Under the pieces are notes generated by a model. The model did no database searches. It was not told the origin of the DNA and saw nothing but the letters and a program-made list of their open reading frames with translations. Below, piece by piece: positions 1 through 40,500 of a stretch of DNA of 64,000 nt; within the stretch, counting starts at the first letter, position 1, and the number at the start of each line of letters is the position of its first letter. The position numbers and the translations under genes are program-made. Source of the DNA: Stictocephala bisonia (Eukaryota > Arthropoda > Insecta > Hemiptera > Membracidae); assembly GCA_035578905.1 (NCBI GenBank), contig JAQJVL010000200.1, positions 62,001 through 126,000 of the forward strand. The letters run 5' to 3'.

Positions 1-819
1 TGTTGTACCTGGAGGTAGGTGGAGTTGGGATTATTCTCTTCTTTTTTTTTTTCTTCAGACAATAAAATTATTATGACGAAATAAATTCTTCAAATTAGGA
101 GTTTACTATATATATATATATATTTTAATAAGAGAGATGGGAAACTATGAAACTTGCTTTTGGAATTTCTTAGCATATATATATAGCATATAATTATTTT
201 CATTTAACAAAATTAGTAAGGTGAATGAAATTTGATGATTGATTTATCATGATTTGATTCTGAAAACTAAAACAAAAATAATAAGAAACTAAAATGATTC
301 TTGCTCAATTTTTATGGTATATGATGCTTCAGATGTTCAAACTTGGTTTAGAAATTTTTTCTAGTCTAGACATACTTATCCATTAATAATAGAATTGCAC
401 ATTGTGCAATTCATGATTATATTATGGAGTTATTGATCCATTTGGTATTTTATCCAAATATCTTGATTTGCAGATCTTAGCTAAAATTCCCAAAATAATT
501 CACATACTGTAATATTTCTCTAAACTCTTACATTCCCGGTGTTATTTTTCTTTCATTGTTAATGAATTAATATGTCCTTGTTTATATTTTTAATTTTTTA
601 TATATACATTTTTTAACTAGTCTTATAAACTTGTCCTATGAGATAACCATGCTCTTTATTATCCTTTTTAAAATTAAATGAACGTGCAATTATAAAAAGA
701 AAAACCTATTGATAAGTATTCTTCTCCTCCTATTAGAAGTAAAAAGTGGCAAATCAGGTGTTGTACAGTGCAATTATTACAGAAACACTGATCTCATCAA
801 TTTCCAACTCCCATGCTTG

Positions 820-985
820 ACACTGTTTATTTAAGGAGGGCCATACGCCACTATGTCACAAACCAGTGTATCTAAAGAGTTGCACGGTAAAATGTACCAG
901 CCCAAGCTGGATTCGAACTGACGATCCTCAGCACAGTACCTGGCCACAGAACAACGCCTTAGACCACTTGTCCGTTTTTCATCTT
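820..985 (-). repeat. tRNA-derived SINE-like repeat
   Basis: On the - strand a box A-like stretch and GTTCGAATCCAGCTTGGGC (box B) are followed by a short unrelated body. Not a tRNA gene: no complete cloverleaf could be drawn. Lies about 100 bp before the first myosin exon. Confidence 0.55.
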
Positions 986-1085
986 TTAACATGCCGCTCC
1001 ATTGTTGGGACTCTGGGCATATATGGGTTTTAATTATATTAATTACCACATTGTTTATTCAAATTATAACTTTGATCTGTTACAG

Positions 1086-30076
<28,991 letters not shown>

Positions 30077-30235
30077 TTTATAGAATTGACTTGTCTTAAT
30101 AACCTTAAAATGATCATTATAAAATATTTCATTAAGCTTTTACAAAAAACGATATTCCTTCATCTGGTGAATGATGCCTGAAGTATATCATCCTCTATGT
30201 AGTTTTAATTTGTTAACTTACATGGAGGATTATAC

Positions 30236-30480
30236 TAGAGGTTTATATTACCTTATATTCAGTCAAGTGGCCCAACACGTCGTCAGATGGCGACCGGTTT
30301 TGACTAACTCATGTAGTCATTCTCAAGCCGAAAATACATAAAATCTTCATTCTTGTGAGGTCGTCATAAGTCTTAAAAAATACTGAACACATACGAACAG
30401 ACGGCACAAGAAACACAAAGTGGCCATCTAACGACATGAAGGTAAACTTGACTGAATATAAGGTAATGTAAACCTCTATT
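30236..30480. mobile_element. MITE in the 3' flank/UTR of the myosin gene
   Basis: Inverted ends of about 33 bp: TAGAGGTTTATATTACCTTA at 30236 and, inverted, TAAGGTAATGTAAACCTCTA ending about 30479. It begins 160 bp after the myosin stop codon. A TTATA-like flank occurs on both sides. Confidence 0.75.
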
Positions 30481-31365
30481 ATAATTAGACAGAGGTCCGG
30501 AGACTTATGAAATGGAGGATTAACCAAAAATAGAACCCAGTTTTACGGCATTTATTATTTCAATAAAAAAATTTTAGTTTTATTGTCATCAGTACTATGT
30601 CCTTATTTTATCAACAAATAACACAGGTGCTTTTAGTCTCACTGTTACATAAATGTGTAAGAGGGAAGTATCCATTCTGAATCTATCTATTGTTTAAATT
30701 TTACGTATTTAACTTTTTCTAGACATTTTTCCTGTATTGTTATTTATATTTATTATTGATTTATAATAAATATTTATATTAACACTTAAATTTAAATAAC
30801 ATTGATTTATATGTTAACCTATCTTATTTAGCTATAAGCAATTTAAAATATCTTTAATTGTAAGCTTAAGCCATCGTTGTTATAAACAGACACTAGAGCT
30901 TCTGGTGTTAGCGGTACTATTTACAATACTTATATTATCACTAATCATTTCTCTTCCATGCTGATGTGGTATCACAGGCACTGAGGATGCACATAACGTG
31001 GACAAAATGTCTGATGATAGCATAAATGTTGTATCCAGCATCTTGAAACGGTTGAAATTAGAAATCAATTTAAAAAAGTTTATTGAAGAAAATAAGTTAA
31101 GCTAACTTACTAAATAAAATTAGTTTTTGAAACATGTTCTATTCTCACTGTGAAGCTTCCAAAAATATATTACAATAAATGACTTAGCATTAACTTTCTC
31201 TTTTCAATGCTAAAAGATATAATTTTAACAGATACACCTCTGACATACAAAATGACTATCTTGGCTGTGTTCAAAGTTCCTATTGATCCTTCACAATCTC
31301 TTTTAGAAGATAAAAGGAAATAAAACTGAATAAATCATCTATCAGAATGATATATATATATATAT

Positions 31366-31530
31366 TTTTTTTTTTTTTCAACTTCACTCGCCAGTTCACA
31401 TTGCCTCACAGGCTTGTGTGTGAATTTAATTCAACGAGTGAAGTACCGAACGTTGGCTCAGTGGGGATTCGAACCTTGGACCTTGCCCTCCGCAGTCCGA
31501 AGCCTTAGCCACTGAGCCACCACGCCAGCA
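31366..31530 (-). repeat. tRNA-derived SINE, family A copy 1
   Basis: Head on the - strand: GTTGGCTCAGTGGCTAAGG (a box A-like sequence) and GGTTCGAATCC (box B). A body with AGTGAAGT/ACTTCACTCG inverted repeats follows, then an A-rich tail. Same family as 32463-32631, 33318-33478 and 59631-59780. Confidence 0.85.
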
Positions 31531-32462
31531 AATAGATGAATAAGTTTAAGTCTTGTAGACTATATTCTTTAAAACAAAATTCATTAAGTTTTTACTAAAC
31601 AAATTTCAAACCTAAAATAATCCTTGTGCTGTATCCTTTGCTTTTGATTTAGATTCAAAATGACATTTTATAACACTAAATTGAATGTAATAAGAGTATT
31701 TATTAAATCTTGTTTAACTTCAATTGCAGGTTTAAATCCAATTGTGTATCCCTATTTCAGCTTGTTCTCTATTTTACTTGTTACGTTTATATTCTGGGCT
31801 GGTGACAATGCTATAACTAGTTGTAGTATAGTACAAATGTATTTATAATTGTTTTAACAAATTTAAGTATAGAGTTACAATATTTTATTGCCTGATGTAA
31901 ACTATGCAATAAAACAAAACACTGACACAATTTTAAAAAATTTTTTGAGTTTATATTTTTATCTGGAAAATCCCAATTTTTAGTTCCTACAGTATTCAGC
32001 ATGTGCTAATAAATTTTCATCACATAATCTATATTCTCAAAATTTGTTCCCAAAATGTAACTCTAGTTATATTTGTATGATACAAAATATATACTATATT
32101 TGTATTACCATATTATTATTACTATAAAAAAGGTTACTGATTAAGTGATTATGTGGGTAGGACCATCATATTAACACTGTACATGTCGGTGGGTCAATAC
32201 TACTGTACATGTATGGGTCGGCAGGTGGCTTTTTGATTTTAAAAATATAGAACAATGAAACTTAGAAAAGAAAACTGAAAATAAAATAGCTCTCAAAGTT
32301 CTATATTACTTTATTATTTTGTTTCATTTAGGATAAAACTGCTGTTTTTTATACATACAATTGTTTTGATTTGATTGATAGAGAAATTCCATTTAAAAGA
32401 GTTTTATGAAGCCATAAAATTCTCGATAAACAGATAATTAGTCAAAAATTCACTCTAAAAAT

Positions 32463-32631
32463 ATTTTTTTAAATAAACTTCACTCGCTAGTTGACATGGG
32501 CCTACCTACATACCTATGTGTCAACTTTATTCAACGAGTGAAGTACAGACCGTTGGCTCAGTGGGGATTCGAACCTTGGACCTTGCCCTCCGCAGTCCGA
32601 AACCTTAGCCACTGAGCCACCCCACCGGCAA
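32463..32631 (-). repeat. tRNA-derived SINE, family A copy 2
   Basis: Nearly the same head (box A- and box B-like sequence) and body as copy 1, about 1 kb away in the same orientation. Several substitutions suggest an independent insertion. Confidence 0.85.
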
Positions 32632-33059
32632 GTAAAAAATAAATGTCCATGGAAGTAAAAAATAAAACATGATGAAATAATTGTATACCTACTTATTTGT
32701 TACAATAACAGCAGTAACATCATTATGAAAACACAAATCATAATTAAGTAACCCGTATTAAATATATTCCTAAACATTTTCCAAGTTATAGAACCTATGA
32801 TTGTTAATTTATTGGCCTTTTCAAACAACGTTTTGACAAGTATAAAAACTCCTATTATCATCAGAGATTATTTACTACTTTTTCTACGTTTCAGTAAAAT
32901 TTAACTCTTTCAGAGTAAATCAAATTATACATAACAGTAACACCTAGACAAAATTTCTCAATAGTAGTATAAATGAATATATGTCATCTTTACTCTACCT
33001 GACATATCTTGTTCTTCTTTCGCTCGTGTGCATCTAAGTAAATAAAATGTTTTTAAATA

Positions 33060-33660
33060 CACGATTCATGTATTGATCCCAGTAACAGAATTAAACACAA
33101 AAGCAATTAAACAAAAGCATCCCAAAAGTCAGTTGATAAACATTCATCTAGTCGCTATTGTTGTGTCTAAAACTGTGAGGCATCAATTGGAAAATTACTT
33201 GTACAAAATAACATTCTTTTTGATAATCAATTTGGGTTTCAGGGGGGATATAATCCAAACATCAATCTGTTTCAATTTATAAAGGAGATTTATGATATTG
33301 AAAGAGGCAATTTTTTTGCCGCCGTGTTGGCTCAGTGGTTAAGGCTTCGGACTGCAGAGGGCAAGGTCCAAGGTTCGAATCCTCACTGAGCCAACGGTCG
33401 GTACTTCACTCGTTGAATAAAGTTAACACTCAGGCTTGCAAGCCCATGTAAACTGGCAAGTGAAGTTTAAAATAAAAAGCCTCTTTTGATCTTCGCTGAT
33501 TAAGCCAAAGCCTTTGATAGAGGCTTTCTATAATAAAAAACTTGAACGTTCTAGGCTCTGAGGATCATTTGGTTCAATAATTACCTTAGTAATCGCTTCC
33601 AGATAGTCTCAATTATTGATCAGAAAGTAATACTAAAGAAATTGATGATAATTTACCAAG
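33060..33660 (+). pseudogene. Reverse transcriptase fragment split by a SINE
   Basis: Before the SINE the frame reads HQLENYLYKITFF and a GFRGG-like box, and then, in a shifted frame, FIKEIYDIERGNFF. After the SINE it resumes with ASFDLR, a degenerate K-A-F-D box, within six bases of where it stopped. This is a CR1/RTE-like fragment. Confidence 0.78.
33318..33478 (+). repeat. tRNA-derived SINE, family A copy 3, inside a LINE fragment
   Basis: Full head GCCGTGTTGGCTCAGTGG, box B GGTTCGAATCC, body ending TGAAGTTTAAAATAAAAA. It interrupts the reverse transcriptase fragment of 33060-33660, so it is younger than that fragment. Confidence 0.87.
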
Positions 33661-34255
33661 GGAAGTTTTTTTAATTATATTTTTTGAAGTATTATTATAA
33701 TATTAAAGTACTATAGTAATATTTTTGAAAAAGGGAAGATATTAGCCAATATATCCAGACTATTTTTTCACTTTTTTGAAATTTTATTTATTTTTTTTAT
33801 TTTGATAGGCAAAAAACATACAAAAATGGAATTTTCTCATAAACGACTCTAATGAATTTGATTAAATTTTGAAGAAAGGTGTAAAATTCTTAAGAAAGAA
33901 AATTGTGTAAATCACAATTTTTTCATTATTGATCAGTTGTTATATTAAATATTTCTATTATTATTCTTATATAGGTCTTATTTTCAAAAGGAATATTTTA
34001 CTTTATAGGGATTACATTTCAATGATTTAAGTATGCATATGAATGGAAATGAAATGTTTAGTAAAGTTTCAAAATATTTGCGGTATGCCAAACAATGTAA
34101 TAATAGTGTTTTATTGTTTAATAAACCATGAACTGAATACAGCTAAAATAAATTTGTACAATCAAGAAATTTCGAAGCGGTTTTTTATTAATCTTCTTCT
34201 AAGTAGTTGAGTTAATTATTTCAATTTATTTAATCTTCAGGCAATTGAGTTAAAC

Positions 34256-34504
34256 CTAATTAACTTCTTTAGTTATTTTATTTGAAGCATTGCAAACATA
34301 ACAACTGTAGGAAAAGTTGGTCCAGCACTCTTTGCAGTAGTATGAGTTACACACCTCACATCTGTGATAAGGAGTTGACCAGAAAAGGAAAAGAGCTTCT
34401 TCCTCCTCACAGATGGCACACCTTGGACGAGTGGACGGTATAATCCTCAAAATAAAACACCTGGGGTAGCGCTTCTGTAGGCGCCAGAGACATTTCAGAT
34501 CAGA
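34256..34504 (-). CDS. DC-STAMP gene last exon: C4C4 RING-like domain
   Basis: Acceptor TTGTTATAG, phase 0, stop TAG at 34256-34258. Encodes SDLKCLWRLQKRYPRCFILR, then a zinc-binding pattern: CAIC, an acidic stretch, CEVCNSYYC, KECW and CYVC. Eight cysteines in C-x2-C pairs agree with the C4C4 RING-like end of DCST/SPE-42 proteins. The protein ends KEVN. Confidence 0.93.
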   Translation of the reverse strand, partial: SDLKCLWRLQKRYPRCFILRIIPSTRPRCAICEEEEALFLFWSTPYHRCEVCNSYYCKECWTNFSYSCYVCNASNKITKEVN

Positions 34505-37500
34505 CTATAACAATAAACTATTTTCTTGGTGTCATATAAACAAAGTAAAATAATTAAAAGGAGAAAACTGAAATAAACACTATCAACATAACAACATTGA
34601 CTATAGGAACAAGAAGATTGTCCGCTTATATGGATCCCATGTAGCATGAGTGGTATCCCTCTCTATCTCTCTTTATACTTTTCTCTCTATCTAGGACACA
34701 ATGAAGTGACTAATAACTGACCTGATAGTAAGCGAAATAGTCGTCTTAGTGTTTATATGTGACCATTCACCATTAGAGATAGCAGTACGGGCGAGCGTCT
34801 GCAGCAAAAGCATTGCCTTGGTCTGTATGTTTGTTTCTATAGTCAATTGATAGCTAAAAATTGTATACATTTTTTTTAACTTTTCAGTTAAAAATAAATC
34901 TGTTCATAATCTCACAAAATTTTTGAGGCTTACCAAACTTTTTGAAATTTGTATTCCACCTTTTTGGTTTTTTTTACCAATTTTTTTAAAAGATTAATCT
35001 CATGTTAACTGGAGCTGCTGAGGTTGGCTGATGTCAGTTTTGTTAGCAAAATACAAATCATCTTATAGATTAACAGAGCAGAGCCAACATGGGCGAGGTT
35101 TAAGACCACTGTGGCGACATGCCTGTTCTGAAGCTGGTGCCACAATCAGCTGAACAACAATACAAGAATAATATCAGCATGACACTGAGGTCAGGAAATT
35201 TGAAGAGCAAAGTATATTTGCTTCAAGCCTGCAGGGGGAGGGGTAAGATAAAATTAAGGGGTAGTGATATGGGTGCGAAATTCAAATTCCTTATCACATA
35301 CTTGAAGCTATACTCTACAAGATGATAAGGTGAGAGGTGGAGGGGGGCAAGATAAGCTTGCCAGTTTCAATATACACTCTCAATGGAGCAGTGGCCTTAC
35401 ATGGTTCAAGAGGTCCCGTGAAGACTGCCAGCGTCAAATCATAGACAGATAATAAGACTTGAATAATAATTTAGTTTTATACATATTAAAAAATCACTTC
35501 CCGTTTTATAGTTATTATATAAAATTCATATACATTGTAAACAAAGCTGTTTGCTGATATTAGTCAGTGTTGTATCCACGGACTCTGATTCATTAGTTTC
35601 AGTTCCCTTGCCCGATTTAATTAGTTGATAACATTAAGTAGTCTAAACCACTTTTTTTAATTCTAAATTCAATATTTCTGGTCTATGACGCTCCAGAGTC
35701 CAATGCACCAACAAATGCCAAGCCGTATACTTGAGCATTTTCTGGTTTGAAGATAGCTTCCATTCAACACGTGATTTCTAGAAAATCCCTCATCACCACC
35801 TACTGCTCTTTGATCAATAAAAAAGAGATGGTGATCAAACACCTGCAACCATCAATTTGCACTGATTGATTAAGCGTGCGACTCACCTATACAATAAATA
35901 TGTTACATTTATTGTTTTTTAAACTAAATAAAAATGTATATGATATTGGTTGCTGTCTCAAAATACTGATTAATTTTATAATAAACAAGACAGGTTTAAT
36001 ACTGACTGATTCACTGGACTAATCTAGGAGTTAATATGTTAAACGTAGATTTGACATGCAAGGTATGTATGTAACAGGCGTAAATTTATAATATTTTTAA
36101 TTATTTTCATATTCAAACATGCAAATCAGGTGTATAGCTTACATTGTATGTCGAGCGCTAACAACTTCATCAGTTTAAATGTACTTATTTATTTATAGTT
36201 TGAAAATAATATAGAGTCATTCATGGTATTGTTTACTAGAATCTCAGAAAATGTTACCTGCACTCTTAATTTTAAACACAAAAACTAAGTTAACATGTTA
36301 CCTGAATTTCAATATTTGATGCTCTTTTGTATAAAACTTCAATTTGCCGATCAAACAGCTGTTTTCGATAATTCAGTGTTTTGCTATATAGAGTTTTTAT
36401 TCTTTGTTTTTCTTGCTGAAAACAATAAAATCACAGTAAGTTTACTAAGACAAATATTATCTATTCTTGAAAATATGTGTGAACATTTTTTATTGATTTA
36501 GTTAAAATTAATAAGAATCTATAATATTTCTACCTTTTCTACTTATAGTGAAGTAAATTTTTGTTTTGTGATGTTCCTTATTTTGTATTTCTATCAACAA
36601 ATAACATGCTAGTTAAAAAACCATTTAATCTATTTTATTTCCTAGGCTAAAGTGGCCGGTATCATTACTAAAAACTAAAGCTTCCGGTAACGACCACGTC
36701 AAGGTGTTATTTGCAGTATTTACATCACCAAACATTTTGCCCATGCTGTGATGTGGCATCCTCAGGGGGCTAGTTCCTACACTCTCCAACTTAGGGCTTA
36801 CTGAGCGTTCATTCTCCAATCTAGTATTTACTTACCTGATCTGGAGAGCGTAGCTCCAACTTGGGACTTACTAGACCTACACTCTACAACTTAAAACTCA
36901 CTTATTGGACCTACACTCCTCAACTTAGGAGTTACTACTCATTTAAGATAATGGACACACCTGGCCAAGTCACCTTAGATCGTGTGAACCAGCACTATGC
37001 ACAACTACCCAGTGAAAATAGGAAATTTTCTTTTCAACACCATTTGAGTATTTCCCTGGAGAGTTGATCAATAAACAGAAAAGTGTAGTTTCCAATCCAA
37101 CGAAAGCAGCCTATGGTTTGAAATCCTTGGAAGAAATAGGTTTTACTTTAGTGTTTTCGATCTAAAATTTGTAGAAGTTGAAATGGCACATGGCGTTAGA
37201 CTAGGCACTTGGTTGTGGTGTGGAGTCTTAGTGAACGACTGTTGTGTTGTTACCTTTGATTCTGAACAGGGTGGAAAACAAAAAATTGAAAGGTTCATGG
37301 ATATGGACTTGGCTTTGTGATTGGACACATACTTTCTTTTAACAAATGAAAATATTAATATGCACAGATAAGCTGGCTAACAAACAAAATTGTATATTCT
37401 CCACTTGTCTATGGATAGTATTTTTATTGATTTTATTGCAAAACAATTTGAAAAAATAATATACATATTATGTTTTTTGACTGGTTAAAGGTTGTGCATC

Positions 37501-40500
37501 ATCAACAAACTTGAGCTGTTCATGTATGTTTTCTGCCAAATGCATATTACTAATATTAGTAAAACAAACTTTTTTTTTTTTTGTATGTTCATCCCACTTG
37601 TTAAAATATAAATAAATGAGACATTCCTGCAAAAATCTTGTGCTAATCCTACTATTTACTAAATTGTCTATACCTTGGCCTTTAGCCTATCTACTTCAGC
37701 CATAATTTGGATTCTCATCTTACAAAAGGATTAACAAAGAATGTGTTATAGGTTGAGTAAAATTATATTGTCTCCTGAGTGATTTGGTATGCACAGGGAA
37801 TGAGTATGACACACTTCTTTTCAAAAGGAATTTCTTTTCCTGAAATAACTATTGAGATAGAGAAAAATGCAGAGAAACCAAAGTTGTAGAGAATGTAATT
37901 ACTGCCTTTAAAAACCCATCATGTTTTAATTTCGAGCAACTCTTTTTAAAGTACAGCCCAAAAATGCACGCTGTACACAATCTGTTTCCGCCTACCATTT
38001 TACTTATAACTAAAAAATAGTGTTCATGAATTTTTTCATGAGATTTCAGGGAGAGGGCTTTAACTTAAGTATAATATGAAGAAGTTTGGATGCTAGAGAG
38101 CTTCAAAATGTTGATGAATAAGTCAGGGTAAATGGTATCAGGTAGCTTTTTACTATAAAATATTTTAAACATAAAGTTATGAAAAACTTGCTGAACCTTA
38201 CCTCAGAATAGTAGTAGGTACAGGTAGATCCCCTTAATTGGTAGAACCTTACCTCAGGATAGTAATAGGCACTATCCTTAATTGATATCCTTAATAGATA
38301 TCCTTAATTGGTTGAACCTTACCTCAGGGTAGTAATAGGCACAAATAACTTGCCTTAATTGGTTGAACCTTACCTCAGGGTAGTAATAGGCACAAATAGC
38401 TTGCCATAATTGGTTAAATCTTACCTCAGGGTAGTAATAGGCACAAATAGCTTGCCATAATTGGTTGAATCTTACCTCAGGATAGTAATATGCACAAATG
38501 GCTCACCTTAATTGGTTGAACCTTACCTCATGATAGTAATTGGCACAAATAGCTCGCCTTAATTGGCTGAACCTTACCTCAGGGTAATAATAGACACAAA
38601 TAGCTTGCCTTAATTGATTGCATCTTACCTCAGGGTAGTAATAGGCACAAATAGATATCCTTAATTGGTTGAACCTTACCTCAGGGTAGTAATAGGCACA
38701 AATAACTTGCCTTAATTGGTTGAACCTTACCTCAGGGTAGTAATAGGCACAAATAGCTTGCCATAATTGGTTAAATCTTACCTCAGGGTAGTAATAGGCA
38801 CAAATAGCTTGTCATAATTGGTTGAATCTTACCTCAGGGTAGTAACAGGCACAAATAACTTGCCATAATTGGTTGAATCTTACCTCAGGGTAGTAATAGG
38901 CACAAATAACTTGCCATAATTGGTTGAATCTTACCTCAGGATAGTAATATGCACAAATAGCTCACCTTAATTGATTGAACCATACCTCAGGATAGTAACA
39001 GGCACAAATAGCTCGCCTTAATTGGCTGAACCTTCTCTCAGGGTAGTAATAGGCACAAATAGCTCGCCTTAATTGGTTGAACCTTACCTCAGGGTAGTAA
39101 TATGCACAAATAGCTCGCCTTAATTGGCTGAACCTTACCTCAGGGTAGTAATAGGCACAAATAGCTCGCCTTAATTGGTTGAACCTTACCTCAGGGTAGT
39201 AATAGGCACAAATAGCTCGCCTTAATCTTCTGAAGTAATTCCCAACCAGGCCCATTAAAACCAGAAAGAAACACATTGAGTACAATCTGATATAAAAAAA
39301 TGTATTCATGTACTTTGGATGAGGAAGGCAATCTGAAACAAAACTTTACTTACAATGTTAACCAACTTTATCCAGCCTAGGTTAAAAATGTTAATTTTGA
39401 CAAAAATATAAAAAAAGGAAAATCTATGAGGGGGTGATGTGTTAGATAAATTAATTAGTATGTATTAATTAGTTTTATAACTTGGGTAAAACAAGTTTCC
39501 TATCGTGTTAGATAGTGACTAAATCATATTAATAATGTAAACTGCTGTTTAATTTAACTATTGATCTTTATTGAATTTATTTAAACATTTTACGTTGTTA
39601 TTCCATGTACTTACGTTTATTAGAAACTTCTCCTTTCAACGTTTTCTTGAAATGAAATCCTTTTATTATTGACCTGACAATATTAGCCACAAAGCCCATG
39701 CCTTTGACTTCTACATTAAAGCTGTGAAGCCCTAAAACAAATAAATTCAAAGTAAATGACTTGGTAAGTAAGTACAATATTTTGTGATATAAATGATTTT
39801 GACTATCAAGAAATTTTCCAAAGATATATTATCAGAGAATAAATCATATAAATACCATAGTTGAAACATGTACAATTTACATAGTTTGTATTTAGTTGAA
39901 AAAAGATTATTTTTGAAGGACTGAATTAACAATTGAGGTTTAGATAAAGCAAAATGTGTTCAGCTGCCAAAGCGCTTTAAAAGAGGCATCTTTCAATTTA
40001 TGGGAATATTTTAAATTGTCCTATCCTTAACACCATACATGTGTGGGTGGGTCAATAATACTGCGCTTGTTATTGACCCACTCACACATGTATGGTGTTA
40101 AGTATGGGACAATTTAAAATGTTCCCATAAATTGAAAGATGACTCTTTTAAAGCGCTTTGGCATCTTTCAAGGGCCACTTTCCACTACCTGTTTCAAGGG
40201 CCTCCTTTTCCTCAATAACAAACACCAAGGATGCTCAGCCAAGACCCTACCTCTATCTACATCACCGTCATCCATCCTAACCTCATGTATGCACAACCAA
40301 TCCTTACCACCATCCCCGACAAACACCTTTCCAGCCTGGAAAAATATGAGCGATGCCCATGCGCCTATCTTAACACCGGGACCCCCATCGCAGCTCCCAG
40401 AATCCTTTAAACTCTGCTCCACATCCCGAACTTACGTGAGTTCCTTAACCATATAAACCAAAATTACCTGCCAAAGCCATTTATACTCCTCATGGCAGAG

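Larger units (their letters stand above)
30077..34255. other. Intergenic stretch between the two converging genes
   Basis: Contains the 3'-flank MITE, SINE copies 1-3 and the split reverse transcriptase fragment. AT-rich AATAAA-type signals are frequent (for example near 30764), so the true polyadenylation sites cannot be chosen by eye. No additional gene seen. Confidence 0.6.

Noticed and set aside
31366..31530. tRNA gene
   Set aside because: Only box A- and B-like sequence of a SINE head; no full cloverleaf, four dispersed copies with a common non-tRNA body.
38190..39250. CRISPR-like array
   Set aside because: Units are contiguous 51-bp tandem copies without unique spacers, in an animal gene, and derive from the adjacent exon.
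39190..39286. Use of the inner acceptor TATATCAG for the RRLRR exon
   Set aside because: It breaks the reading phase with the previous exon; the TTGTTTCAG acceptor at 39333-39335 restores it and adds the expected CLPHP segment.
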